Positions 22,744 to 33,959 of a stretch of DNA of 64,000 nucleotides are shown here, piece after piece; within the stretch, counting starts at the first letter, position 1, and the number at the start of each line of letters is the position of its first letter. The notes under the pieces were generated by a model. That model did no database searches. It was not told where the DNA came from and saw only the letters and a list, made by a program, of their open reading frames with translations. The position numbers and the translations under genes were made by a program. The DNA comes from Podocnemis expansa. Its lineage: Eukaryota > Chordata > Testudines > Podocnemididae. The DNA lies in contig ML681981.1 of assembly GCA_007922195.1 (NCBI GenBank), positions 12,563,403 to 12,627,402 on the forward strand, given 5' to 3'.

Positions 22744-23169
22744 TGTGATAGCTTGTTATTAAAGAGAAGTGCTTTGGTCGTAACGCTGCAAGGTGAGGTG
22801 AGGTGGTCAGATGAACCCTTGACCAAACTCTCAAAATTACTGTTTGGCTACTGGAGGTTGCATATTGGAAGAGAAATGGATATTCTGTCTACATATTGAG
22901 TTTGACTGTCTAGGTCTTGAACACAAATTATCAAACCTCCTGCATTGCTGATGATATGGGTATCTGGTGGTATTAAATTGGTACCTGGTGTTTCTCTTTC
23001 TAGGCATGAGGGCAGAGATGCCTAGCATTCAAAGAGTGGCCCTTGAGTCCTTTAGTGAATGCATGATTTCATTTGTTCTTTCCCCAAACAGCTTATTCTT
23101 GTCAAAAGGAAGATCCTCAATCATTGTTTGCAGCTGTTTAGGTAAAGCGGCTGCATGTAACCAAGAAGA

Positions 23170-24992
23170 TCTTCACATGACCACTGCTGATCTGATGGTC
23201 CAGGCTGCTGTGTCCGCGATGTCTAGGGCAGCCTGGAGAGCCATCCTTGATATTAAGAAGACTTCTTGCATAATAGAACTAAAATGTTCCTTTCTGTCCT
23301 CGGGCATAAAACTAATAAAGTCTCCGAATTTTGAATAATTGTTGTGGTTGTAACTGGATAAAAGCGTGGTGTAATTTGCTATCCTTAATTGCAATGTGGC
23401 TAATGTGTAGACCTCTTCTCCCAAAAGGTCCATTTTTATCTTCTTTGTTGGATGGAGTCGATCTTTTATGGATTTGTTTAAATCGTTGGTTTGCTGCGTC
23501 AATGACCAGCAAATTCGTCTGAGGATGGGAGAATAGGAATTCATTGTTGTTTGGTGTGATGGAGTATCTTTTGTCAGTTTTCCTGTTAGTGGGTGGTGCT
23601 GACGCTGAATTCTGCCATATGGTGTTCACTGGCTCCATTATTCCCTCATCCATGGGCAAAGAAACTTTGGATGAGATGGTGGACTGTAAAATTCTGTAAA
23701 GCTTGTGTTTAGAATTAGAAGCGGTTTGCTCTGGCACATCTAAAGTTCCGGCAATCCTTTAAAAAAGTTCCTGGAACTGTCTAATATCACCCTTTGGCTG
23801 TGGGTCATCCCCTGTGATTGTGTCAGAAGCTGTGACATTACTCTGTGGGTTTCACTGGTGGTCTTGTACAGGAATTGCAGGAGTCATAGCATGTTGCAGA
23901 GCTTGAGTCAGTAACATTGCAGTTTGTGAAGGTGCATAATTCATCCAATTTGGCCATGTTACCCAGCGTAGCCTGTATGGAGGGAAGGGGTACCAGGGAG
24001 TATTTGCCCAGGGCCAAGTCTGAGCTTGCTGTGGTGTGGGAGCTGGCCATTGCATTGGCTCCACGCTTGGTTTGCCATCAGGGTCAACCTCCAAGCTGAA
24101 GTCCAAGCCAGAGTGAGAAGAAGGTGTTGAGATGTCATTTTCTGCAGATGACTGCATGCTGTATAAAGGTGACATAGGTGAAGAGGAGTGAGAAGAAAAG
24201 TCCTCTCTATAGCAGTGTTTAGTCTTTCCCTTGTGCTTTCAAGGAGAAGACTGTAAATCATGTGGATTCTGTGGGTCCGTTGCCTCCTGCAGCACTGTCT
24301 CAGGTGGTGCCGAGGGGAGAAGGTGTGAAGGCTGCAGTGCCGGTAGCTCATGCAGAGATGATGGTGCCTGATAATGCAGAGTTGGAGTAAATGTCAGTGC
24401 TGGCAACAAGGGGACCAGCAGAGGCGTTGCAGGTGCCATTAATGCTGCCCTCTGTGCTGGGATCAGCGGAGCCGGTAACATCGGCACTGAGAGAGGGACG
24501 CATGGGGCCAACACGGCTCCGTTCAGGGCTGGTAAAGAGAATCCTGGAGGCAACAAAGGTGGAGCCAGTGTGTTCATTAGAGGTGCTGGCTCTGGGGAAG
24601 AAAGATGCAGCACTGGCACGGAGCTGCTCAGCATGGTCTTTAACCCCCACTCTGCCATTGAGCTTGAGGGGTGTGTTTTCACTTTCAAAGTAGGGGTTTT
24701 GGAGGAACCTGAAGCCTTCTTTGAACCCAGATGACTGTGGCTATTGTTAGGTTCTTTTTGCTGCCACAGGGGACACTGACGAGGAGCTCCTCTTCAGGGT
24801 TTTAGCCCTGTCGGGAGACTTGCCAGGATCTGAAGCTGGCTGGAGGGCTCTCTCCATCAAAAGGAGTTTTAATTTCATGCTCCTGTCCTTTCTTGCCCTC
24901 AATCTGCGACTGGCACAGTGAAGGCAAGAATGAGCCATATGCCCCTTATCCAGGCACTTTACACACTTATTGTGGCCATCTGAGGTGGGCAT
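23170..24992 (-). pseudogene. DIRS gag-like region
   Basis: The start is marked by KCVKCLDKGHMAHSCLHC (minus, about 24970-24915), a C-x2-C-x3-GH-x4-C zinc-knuckle-like motif followed by SRRLRARKDRSMKLKLLLME, as in the gag of vertebrate DIRS elements. Downstream, low-complexity Pro/Ala/Leu-rich segments occupy several frames, and 23312-23173 encodes EHFSSIMQEVFLISRMALQA and LDIADTAAWT, a helical block seen before RT in such elements. Frames shift repeatedly, so it is not intact. Confidence 0.65.
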
Positions 24993-25194
24993 AGGGTCGT
25001 TGCAAGCAACAGTGACTGAAGCCTGAGGCGGTTAGCATTCTGCCAGCTGCCGTTCATCTCTCAGATTTTTTATTTATGTATTATTCTTTATATGTTTTTT
25101 TAAAATAATAAAATAAACTAGAACTGGTAGCTGACTAACTAAATAAACTAAGAAAATAAAAGAAAAGGAAGCACTAACACTACATTAATGTAAG

Positions 25195-25430
25195 TCAAGG
25201 GCTGAGGAGCTGCTGAAGCTCTGTGCTAAATCGGAGGCAGTTGAGAAGGAACTGACGGGTGGAGGGGGGTATGCACATTCGAAACGGCTGAAAAATCAGC
25301 CAGGAGCTCCTTGGACACAGGCACTCCTCCCCCCCACTGGGCTGTGCTGAAAAGATCTCTGGAGCTAGGTGCGGGTGCAGCCACACACCTATAGTGAAGC
25401 AGCAGGGACACTGCTTGAAGAAGAACCTCT
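25195..25430. repeat. DIRS terminal repeat (5' side)
   Basis: On the minus strand this reads CACTATAGGTGTGTGGCTGC, then a CACCTAGCTCCAGAGATC-type block and GCCCAGTGGGGGGGAGGAG. These correspond to CACCTAGCACCAGAAATC and GCCCAGTGGGGGGGGCATG at about 19560-19610 on the plus strand, so the two termini are inverted copies. Confidence 0.75.
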
Positions 25431-25690
25431 CCTTCAGAGGCACAATGAGGCTTAAGTGGCGTGGAGACTTACAAAATCCTTCAGACCCTGTGTGAATTTC
25501 ACCCACATAGAGGAGACCAGAATGCAAGAGAATTCTCCCATTATAACAATTCTGTATCTGCTAACGTTTTGATCCTAGGTGTCTTGCCTTTTATATTCAA
25601 TCTTAAAACTATATGTAAGGCAGGCGGGAAACCCCTAGATATAGAACCCGGCCCTTGTCCTGCCAGCCTGCCCTGGCAGAAGGGTTACGT

Positions 25691-25698
25691 GTGTGTGT

Positions 25699-25747
<49 letters not shown>

Positions 25748-25757
25748 NNNNNNNNNN

Positions 25758-25804
<47 letters not shown>
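25691..25804. repeat. (CA)n microsatellite with 10-N gap
   Basis: A GTGTGTGTGTGT stretch runs directly into a long (AC)n tract broken by ten Ns at 25748-25757. The N run is an assembly gap, so the true repeat number is unknown. The cysteine/valine and histidine/threonine frames here are not genes. Confidence 0.95.
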
Positions 25805-25808
<4 letters not shown>

Positions 25809-25858
25809 CAATGTCCCCCTCCCCCAACTTATATATAAGGGGAGGGGGACATTGCCTC
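25805..25858. repeat. Perfect 20-bp inverted repeat (hairpin)
   Basis: GAGGCAATGTCCCCCTCCCC (25805-25824) is followed by a 14-nt AT-rich loop and its exact reverse complement (25839-25858). It directly abuts the CA microsatellite. No poly-T tract or gene adjoins it that would make it a terminator. Confidence 0.85.
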
Positions 25859-25970
25859 TTGTTTGATGCCAGGAAGCATAAAATACAGTACACCCATTGA
25901 ACACATGCAAATTTGTAAGGGGAAGTGTGCCACACAAGTATAACCACATCTAAAATATATTAGCCTGTGA

Positions 25971-26430
25971 CAGGATGCTGATGGGTGAACCCCTGGTCAG
26001 CCCACTGCCTTGCTACCTTCCCTAGCTCTGGGGCAACAGAGCTGGGGCTGATTGCCTGATGTGAGGCCTGCATAGGCACAGGAAGAGCCTCCTCCCAGGG
26101 GGTTGATTAGGCAAGGAAGTGCAGCTCCCCTGCTCACCCACCAGGAGGTTTTGGGAGACTGGGGGACAGGTGGGGGTAGGCATGGCAGAGGAAGAAGAGA
26201 GAGAGAAAAAAAAAAAAAAAAGAAATATCAAGGCCTTATCTGTCTCCCTGGACCCTGAGCAGCCCTGATAATGACTGGTCTAGGCAAGGTGCTATATATG
26301 GTGGTGGACTAAAACCAGGGCCCAGTGTAAATAAACCACAGATAACTGCAAGCAAATAGGTCTCCAAGCATCTTTTGTGGGCCAGGCGAGGGAGCAAGTA
26401 CAGGGCAGGGCAGCAGACCTGCTATATAGA
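25971..26430 (+). repeat. LTR-like block
   Basis: It starts TGTGACAGGATGCTGATGG, is GC-richer than the surroundings, and holds TGCTATATATGG followed by an AATAAACC polyadenylation signal at about 26330. This organisation resembles a gypsy or ERV solo LTR. The right end and target duplication were not established. An (A)n run lies near 26207-26222. Confidence 0.4.
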
Positions 26431-26519
26431 CTTATTTATTATCATGTCCATTCTCACTAAATGAGCTTTGTTCAGCTATTGAATACAGCAGTATCACTAG
26501 AAAGTTTGACAGACTTACA

Positions 26520-26600
26520 AACAAGGAGTCTTGTGTCCTTATTAAAGATTAACAAATTTATTTATTGCATGAGCTTTCATGGGAGAAAATCCCACTTTGT
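26520..26600 (+). repeat. SINE-like core fragment
   Basis: ACAAGGAGTCTTGTGTCC to GGAGAAAATCCCACTTTG carries the family core with AACAAATTTATTTATTGCAT and GAGCTTTCATGGGAG. It is a single-arm fragment. Confidence 0.75.
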
Positions 26601-27890
26601 TCCTTGCCCTCTTTCTTACCCTCACTTCACTCCCTTTGGGAAGCAATATTACAAGGGCACATTGTCATTTGCAAGTTACAACTATACATTGTCAGTACAA
26701 CTTGGGGAAGGTTTGTGAAGCAATATAAAGACAGTTTACATATTACTCAAGCAGTGGACCTTTATTTTTTTTTTTTTACTATTGGATAAAAGTGGAAGGC
26801 ACTGAAAAATAGCCCATAGGGTATGTACGCATTGCGGGGAACTGACTCACATTTTGGCAGCAAATTGTGGAGGATACTGACTCACATTGTACCACAAAGG
26901 AAATAGCATCTATAATCCATGGTGTGGTAAGCTCATATCTTGCAGAACAAAGAACTAAGTCTCATACAATCAGACTGAGTTTCAGTTCATAGTTAGAGCT
27001 AGGCAAAAAAGAAAATCAAAGACAAACATTCTGAAAAAAAAATCTAAACTTTTAAAAAGCTCAAAATCAAAACAAAACTTTTCATGCAATCTGAAATGAT
27101 TTTTAAGTCATAAAAAAATGAAATCTTTGTTTCATTTTGACCCAAAACAAATTTTTATTTTAAAGAAATGCCAGCAAACTGAAAAATCAGTTATTCCCAC
27201 AGCTGTAGTCACAATCCTGTGTACTAAGGTCATCTAATAAAAAATGTTGCTCTGTTGAGCCTGGTTCCATGGAAAACCTGGAGTTAAGGAGAAGCCTTAA
27301 GATTCCCTGTCTCCTGGCCAACAGAAAGTGAGGTTGTCACAGAAAGCACGGTCTTATTCCTACTGGAAGCTGGCAGTTCCTTTTAATGGAGAAATCGTAT
27401 TCAAGAGACAACCCTGACTGAACTGATGAAGAAAAGCACTACAGTCCCCACTCACGTTGGCTAACACCACACAGTCACAATCCTGTAACGCAGAGGACTG
27501 TGTAGTGTAAACACTGGCCAAGATCATTCTTGACAAAAGGGAGTGTTCATTCTTGACTGTCGTATTAATTATTAAGAAATAATAGTAAAATAAAAGTAAG
27601 GTCCATGGTCCTACTTATGCCATACATGCTATTGGATGTATGCTGAGAAAACATATTTTATGTCATATATTTGAGAGTAATTAAAAGGATTTTGGCGAGA
27701 GAGGGTTAAATTAGCATGATTTTGTTAAAAATCATACATAAATTGCATCAATCCATGTGTTGACTTAACACATTTGAGGTTGAAGTTTATCGTTTATTCT
27801 CTTCATTTTATGTTGCCTCTTTGTATTAGTCTATTTTACTACCCTTTTAATGGCACTAATTTTACTTTAGGTTTCTGTACCCACAGCAAA
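26601..27890. other. MYOF intron 1, AT-rich, no identified element
   Basis: AT-rich DNA with several A-rich stretches (about 27000-27180). No conserved coding segment or bounded repeat was recognised. Confidence 0.45.
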
Positions 27891-27892
27891 GG

Positions 27893-28985
27893 ACTTTCCC
27901 TTCCCACCTTAGGCACCATGTATAGGCAGACACTGTGGCCTCCCTCAGAGCCAGAGCCGGAGGAATGCCCCGAATGTCCTCTCTGGCCAGACCTAGGCAC
28001 CAGAAGCAGAAAGGCATGGCCAGGGCAGGAAGGGGCAGTATAAAAGCCCAGACTGGCAGCTCAGTGGGGGCTGAGCTCCCCCAGAGGAAGGATGTGCCTG
28101 CCCAGAGGGAGCAAGCCAGAACAGGCCAGGGCCAGCCCCACCAGCTAGCCACTGCCTCTCAGGGCATCCAGCACTACGGCCCGCCCAGCCTCCCAGGGCC
28201 GAGTGACTGGGAGGGGAACCCTGAGGTGCCCGACTGGGGCAGCCGCTCAAAAGCCCACCAGACTCCACAACCTCCCTGCCCGGAGGCAGACTTGGAACCC
28301 AGGGAAGCGGAAGACCCTGTGACCTACCAGCCCTGCGACCTAGATTAGTTACCCTCAGTGGAGGAAGAGACGCCAGCAGCCTCCAGGCCATGCAAGCTAG
28401 AGGAGCTACCCTCCGCCAAGCAGGAGATGCCAGCCCTGCACAGGCCCCAGAATCTGGAGGAGTTGCCCCTCGTGGAGGAGCCTGCAGAGTTTCCTGACCT
28501 GCTGCCCATGGACACCGAGGGGTTCACCGGGATCCCAACGGCCCCCTATGAGGGAGACCCCAAAGATGGCTACCCCTGCTGGAGATAGCTACTCAGGGCT
28601 GGAGAAGGGTCGGGGTTGGAGGAAGTAGCCCAGGGAGGGCAGAATGGTGGATCATGTCCCAGGACAGCATGTTTCAGACAAAGCCCCGCTGACCCAGTGG
28701 TGGTCACCCTGCTACTGTCTAAGGCCCTGGGCTGAGACGCAGTAGAGCGGGTGGGCCTGCATGTCCCTCCTCAACCCCCCCCCCTTTCCTGGCTAAGGAA
28801 ATGTTGAATCTTCCTTGACCACCCGAGCTGTTATTGTAGACTGTGTACTTGCCTGCCCTGCCTGGGGGCTGGGGCCATAGACACATTTTTCCAGCTACCG
28901 GGAGGGGCGCCCTACTGGCTAATTCCCCTGTGCCACCAGCAGGAGGCGCCCTCCAGACCTGTCGGCAGCACTGACCGCTTACACC
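27893..28985 (+). repeat. LTR-like GC-rich block with TATA box
   Basis: The block contains TATAAAAGCCC at 28039-28049 in a good promoter-like setting, and resembles GC-rich LTR and leader sequences that I recall from turtle gypsy/ERV elements. Frames at 27935-28348 and 28358-28588 are low complexity without known domains. It ends before CR1 at 29075. The element's exact class and ends are not resolved. Confidence 0.4.
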
Positions 28986-29074
28986 ATGCTACAGCAACGA
29001 CATTTCTTAGCCAAGAGAATTCTCACTGGAGCCCTTCAGCACCATCCAGTCTTCACCCACTGGGATTGCATTGA

Positions 29075-29588
29075 TGCCACATCTAGAATACTGTGTTCTT
29101 TTTTGGGCTCCCCACTACAAAAAGAACAGGGACATGCTGGAGAGAGTTCAGAGGAGGGCAATCAGAATGGTTAAGGGGCTGGAGCACAGGCCCTATGAGG
29201 AAAAACTGAAAGCATTAGGCTTATTTAGTCTGCAGAAGAAAAGATTGAGGGGGGATTTGATAGCAACCTTCAACTACTTGAAGGGATGCTCCAAGGAAGA
29301 TGGAGCTTGACTGTTCTCGGTAGTAACAGAGGACAGAACGAGGAGCAATGTTTTCAAGTTGTGGTTAGGGAGGTCGAGGCTGGGTATTAGAAAAAACTTC
29401 TTTACTAGGCAAGTGGTGAAGCCTTGGAGTGAGCTGCCTAGGGAGGTGGTGGAGTCTCCATCTTTGGAGGTGTTTAAGGCCCGGCTGGACAAAACCATGA
29501 CTGGGATGGTTTAGTGGGAGTGGTCCTGCCTCTGGCAGGGCTTGGACTAGATGACCTATGAGGTCCCCTCCAACCCTATGATTCTATG
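29075..29588 (+). mobile_element. CR1 LINE, 3' end
   Basis: Plus-strand translation includes [20 protein letters not shown] and [20 protein letters not shown], the C terminus of CR1 ORF2. The sequence ends with the CR1-type tail CCTATGATTCTATG. It is truncated at the 5' side and interrupted by stops. Confidence 0.9.
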
Positions 29589-30239
29589 TGAGGAACTCAC
29601 TCCTTGACTAGCTTTGAACCCAGCCATGAAACTGGGATTCAAAATATATCAATTGATGAGAATCAAATATGGGTAAAAGACACAATAGGGCCAGTAGACC
29701 ATTCATCGATTTTTTTTTCTTTTGGCCCCACCTTTAAGTAAGAAATTATAACTGAATAAAGCATATTCTTTCTTTGATAACAAAGCAAACTTAACTTACA
29801 GACGCCACAACTAAAGACAGGTTATATCTCTCCTACTTTATCTTTCTTACTTTCAGTTTACAAATAGAGCTATAATACTACTGTGATCCTTGCATGTAAA
29901 GCGCCAGCTCTTGTCAAGGCTGCAGTCATTAGTCAAGAATTGACAAACTCACATTGGGAGACCAGACCAGTTCAATTATGTGTTAGTATTGCTGAAAACA
30001 GGTATAAGTCTCATAAGAATGAATTTAATGTTTAGACTTGACAGATTGCCTGGAAGTTGCTGCATGCATTAATCTTTTCTATCATGTCTGAAGCCTATGT
30101 TATGAGGAAATACATACATTTTGCTTTATAACTTGGAAAATGTTTGCTCTAAACTTGTGAACTTCAGATGGGAAGAGTGTTTTCCCTGCCCATCCAGAAT
30201 AACTATCAAAATCAAATGTGCCATCAAAAGAACACTGGA

Positions 30240-30640
30240 ATACAAAGGTTTGGTGGATAACCCTGCTGCACCTTGGAAGCTTGTCCTGTGGACTCGGCCC
30301 TAACTCATCAAGGAAGCTTGTCCTGTGGACTTGGAGGCTGACTGAAAGCAGTAAAGGAAAGACACAGGAAAATTTTCCATTTGTTTGCTGTTTAAACTCT
30401 CCCAGGGCCGGAGACATCAAACTGAAGCCAGAGATCACAGGGGGGATTACCCTGGGTCTGATCTGAAAGACACTTGGAATTGACACATCACAACTCTGTC
30501 AGTCTTAAGATTAGACAGCAATTCATTTGTATATGTTTCTTTGCTTTAACATGTAAATAATTCTCTTGTTTCTTTTTCCTAATTAATAAACCTTTAAGTT
30601 AGTTTATAACAGGATTGGCTACAGGTGTTCTCCTTGGTTT
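30240..30640 (+). repeat. LTR-like fragment with polyadenylation signal
   Basis: It contains AGCTTGTCCTGTGGACT duplicated in tandem (about 30279 and 30316) and an AATTAATAAACCTTTAAGTT polyadenylation context at about 30582, followed by TAACAGGATTGGCTACAGG. This resembles the 3' side of an LTR. It could belong to the gypsy element starting near 31230, but linkage is not shown. Confidence 0.35.
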
Positions 30641-30764
30641 GAGACCTAAGTTACAAACTGATCTTCAGATAAGAAGCAATTTATATATTTTGTGGTTTTT
30701 GTTGTAAATTATAATTTATTACTAAGTCCGGTTTGTCTGGATGGCATTGGCAAGAGAGACTAGA

Positions 30765-30960
30765 GAACTTAAAAAGCAAGGAGTCTTGTGGCACTTCAAG
30801 ATTACCAGATTTATTTATCGCATGAGCTTTTGTGGGAGAATATCCCACTTCGTCAGACTCTTTGAAGAGGGAGAATTTACACAATTGGATGAAAATAAAT
30901 GCAGGGGAGTGTAAGACATGGGATCAGGTCATGCTGTAACACAGCAAATCAGAGCTTAAC
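30765..30960 (+). repeat. SINE-like element, left half
   Basis: CAAGGAGTCTTGTGGCACTT to ATATCCCACTTCGTCAGAC is the family core. It continues with TTTGAAGAGGGAGAATTTAC and a GTGTAAGACATGGGATCAGG block, the same internal region as in the units at 11650 and 36897. No inverted partner arm is seen. Confidence 0.75.
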
Positions 30961-31229
30961 CCCAGTTTTGTACCAGAGTTGGATAGCCTCATTAAGTACG
31001 TTAGGCCTGAGTCTTGGTAATATAGTGAAGAATTTATTAAGAGTGTGCTAGAGTGAATGGCATTGAATCTCAGGGTTGGAGGGACATAGCATCCCGGGTC
31101 ATTTTGGTTAAGGAAAGTTTGGAAAAGGAAGAAAATGGATTTCCTGGCAAAAGTCTAAAAGTTTAAGCTTTGGCTAAATTTTCTGTGACTATGCCCTTGG
31201 CTAAAGTCTATACTGAGTGGCAGTATTTT

Positions 31230-32560
31230 AAGGATGATGTCAGTATCAGAAATTTGCTTCCCTCTAACATTTAAGCAGGTTCCTGTTACAATACGCAGCC
31301 AGAGAGGGTATGGCTGTGACTCACCTGCCCACAGGGAAGTTGTGGGGGAAGGGAGAATGCTTTTAGTCCCGTGTCTGTTAAGAATGGTAGCTTTTGAAGA
31401 GGAATCTGAGGATTCTTCTGTTGTGCCAGAGTCTGCTCTAAACTTGTGAGGCACAAAAGAAGTTTGTAAAAGCTCAGCAAGATGACCCTTCTCTGGACAA
31501 GGTGAAGGACTGCAGTTCAGAATAACATCCCAGCTTGGGAAGGAAAAGGCAGATTTTTGTATGAGACTTTTTGTATAGGGAGGCTCACCTAGAGAAAAAG
31601 TGAAGAGCAGGGGTGAGGTTTGCAAGCAGGTACTTGTGCTTGAGAAATACAAGAGAGAATTGCTCCCTTTAGCTCATGATTGCCTAGTCACGGTACATAC
31701 AGGAGTGGTGAGAATCTGTGACAGACTTAAACAGAATTTCTATTTGCCATAGATGTTTCAGACAGGGAAAGAGTTGTGACTTATGTTGAAGGAACATTGC
31801 AACCTTTGTCCATCATTAAAGACGTACTTGTCAGAGTGTCTATGCTTATTGTGGGCCCCTTCAGTGAACTTTCTAGGAATGGAAGGAAATACGTGATTCT
31901 GCCACCAGGTACCCTGAAGCCAGAGCGCTATCTAACATCAAAGACGAGAGTGTGCCTACACTTCTATTCACTATTCTTAACAGAGTAGTTTTCCCAGAGA
32001 GATCTTGACAGATTGTGGTGCAAATTTCATTGTCTGTAGTCTTTAAGACGTTATAGGAAATACGTGGAATAAAGCTTCTAACAACTAGTTCATATCATCC
32101 AGAAACTAATAATTTCTAAGATTTATTGGGCTTTGAAAACTATTCAGAAAATGTATGTCCTAACTGTGAGAATGACTAGGCTGTGTTGCTCTCTTATTTG
32201 CTCTCTGTGTACAGAAATGTTCCCCAAGAATATACTGGCTTAGCCCCCTTTGAGCTCTTGTATATGGGAGATGGATGAGGGGTTGCCTTGATTTGATCTA
32301 GGCACTTGGGAGGGCAGTACTGAGGAGACAGGAAAACCTAGTATAGGGGAATATGTCACATGTTTTCAGGAGAATTTACAGGCTGTGATGCAATTAATGC
32401 AGCAGAACCTTGAATTGCAAAAATTTGGTATAACAAGAGTACTGAAGAAAGATAGTTTGATATTGGTGATTTAGTATTAGTGCTAACTCCTACGTGGACA
32501 AACAGTGCAGGATTACTGGGAAGGACCTTATGAGGTGATAGACTGAATGAATCATAGGGT
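31230..32560 (+). pseudogene. Gmr1-like Ty3/gypsy protease end and integrase relic
   Basis: Plus-strand reading shows PVTIRSQRGYG (end of the protease region), then FVKAQQDDPSLDKVK and a broken SLGRKRQIFV block (integrase N-terminal region). HDCLVTVHTGVVRICDRLKQ follows as the zinc-binding HH region. PQEYTGLAPFELLYMGDG marks the late core, and a final GDLVLVLTPTW-like block marks the C-terminal domain. Stops and frameshifts occur throughout. The integrase lies upstream of the RT at 32830, the reverse of ordinary Ty3/gypsy order, which matches Gmr1-type elements. Confidence 0.8.
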
Positions 32561-32590
32561 TAGAAGGGACCTCATGCGGTCAAGAGGTTA
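32548..32590 (-). repeat. CR1-tail-like fragment
   Basis: AATCATAGGGTTAGAAGGGA on the plus strand matches the reverse complement of a CR1 3' end. It is very short, so chance or a small insertion at the integrase end cannot be told apart. Confidence 0.5.
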
Positions 32591-32829
32591 CTTATGCTGC
32601 AAGGAAAGTCCCCCCCACCCCGTGGCATGGTTGCTGTACAAACATTGTGTGTCAATAGATTAAAAGTATACCATAACAGGGAGGTGGTAATGAATATGAT
32701 TTGTTGTGCTGATGAAGGCATGTTTCATGCTGGTCTGACTGATTTTGTCATGGGGAACAAATAAGAAACACCTTTGGAGAGCACTGAGTTCAGGGAGGGT
32801 TTGGATTCAACACAAAAGCAGGTAATGCT

Positions 32830-33860
32830 GGCCTCTTTGAAGCACAGCAATGTATTTTCCAACTGGCCAGGTTTAGCTGACATGACTGTACATTCCACTG
32901 AAATTGCACCCTGCCCCTAGAAAGGTATACAGTGCTAAAGGGGAGATGCAGATCCAAGAAGAGACAGGTAGCATGCTGGAAATGGGGGCAATTACTATGT
33001 CAAAAAGCCCCCTTGTGTCTCCTATTGTGATAGTACCTAAAAAGGATAAAAACCGTGAGGTTTTCTGCAGACTGTAAGAAGCTGAAGTGACACATAATCT
33101 GATCCGTGCCTCTCCCCAAACAAACCAGGTCCCAATCCAGCTCTTGGGTTTGATCTGTCCCAGAGAAGGGGAGCTGGATCTGGCCCCACCGCCAGGCAAC
33201 TGTGGCCAGGGGCCCAGTGGGGAGTGCCTCTCCCTGCCACCAGGAGAGAGCAGCCAGGGGCCAGGCAAGGGGTGCCTCACCCGCCGGCCAGCCAGCACAG
33301 CTGGCATGTTCAGGGGTAGAGTGGCAGAAACTCCCCCAGCCTCTGCCTGACTCCCAGAGGAATGTGCTTTCCGCAATGGCACATTCCTCTTTGGGGCCAG
33401 GTAGGGTCTGGCAGCTCTCTCTAAAATTTGGCATCCAGGGCTTTGCCCTGTTCACCCTGCCCTAGTTACAGTCCTGCTACTGACTCTATTGCTCCATTCT
33501 GTGCAAAATTCATAAACACACTGGATTTGACTCATGGGTACTGGCAAATTCCCTTAGATGCTCATGCCCCCCCCATCAGCTTTTATAAAGGAATGTGACA
33601 TATGAAGGTAAGGATATGCCTTTTGAATTAATCAGTGCAGGAGCTACCTTTCTTTCAGAGTCTTGTCAATCAGGTGCTGGAGGGGTTATGAACATTTGCC
33701 ATGACTTAGCTATTTTCAGTAGTTTCTGCCAAGATCACGTGGGAATTGTGTTATAAAGTTTGAAAGAAGCCAACATCACTTTCAAGTCTCCAACTGCCAG
33801 ATGTGGGCTACAGAGGTATCCTGTGTAGGACACAGGGTGGGCAGTGGTTTTGTTTGCCAT
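32830..33860 (+). pseudogene. Gmr1-like reverse transcriptase relic
   Basis: A linker with SNVFSNWPGLADMTVHSTE leads into SPLVSPIVIVPKKDKNREV and a degraded fingers motif. After an insertion at about 33090-33495 the RT resumes as AKFINTLDLTHGYWQIPLDA (LDL-x-GYWQIP motif A) and LPFFQSLVNQVLEG. A damaged ALREAGLT-like segment is near 33760 (SLKEANITFK). The (Y/F)-x-DD motif is not intact. It follows the integrase relic on the same strand. Confidence 0.78.
33090..33495. repeat. GC-rich insertion splitting the reverse transcriptase
   Basis: RT homology stops near 33085 (CTGCAGACTGTAAGAAGCTG) and resumes at about 33500. The block between is GC-rich, with CAGGGGCCCAGTGGGGAG and GCCAGGCAAGGGGTGCC repeats. 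It looks like an interspersed repeat of an unassigned family. Exact boundaries and target duplication were not found. Confidence 0.5.
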
Positions 33861-33959
33861 GATCCTTTAAAAATAGAACCTACTAGGAGCTGGTCTGCTC
33901 CACAAATCCAAAAGCAAGTCCAATCTTTTATTTGTCTGGCCAGCTATTACTAGAGATGT

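Larger units (their letters stand above)
19486..25430 (-). mobile_element. DIRS-like retrotransposon (tyrosine recombinase)
   Basis: On the minus strand the order is a gag-like region with a zinc knuckle (24992 down to about 23170), RT (22743-21871), RNase H and connection (21968-20897), then tyrosine recombinase (20573-19929). Terminal segments 25195-25430 and 19545-19850 are inverted relative to each other, and 19486-19541 is the inverted copy of 19752-19808. This split inverted-repeat layout is diagnostic of DIRS elements, which integrate by tyrosine recombinase and lack LTRs, integrase and target duplications. The long RT and recombinase frames indicate a fairly young copy. Confidence 0.88.

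Noticed and set aside
25805..25858. Hairpin as an annotated microRNA gene
   Set aside because: The stem has no bulges, the loop is AT-rich, and there is no family match; sequence alone does not support a miRNA call.
25461..25949. Four frames over the CA repeat
   Set aside because: They are poly-(His-Thr) or poly-(Cys-Val) translations of a microsatellite with Ns.
27935..28588. 137- and 76-codon plus-strand frames
   Set aside because: Low-complexity Pro/Gln/Glu translation of an LTR-like GC-rich block; the reading frame has no recognisable domain.
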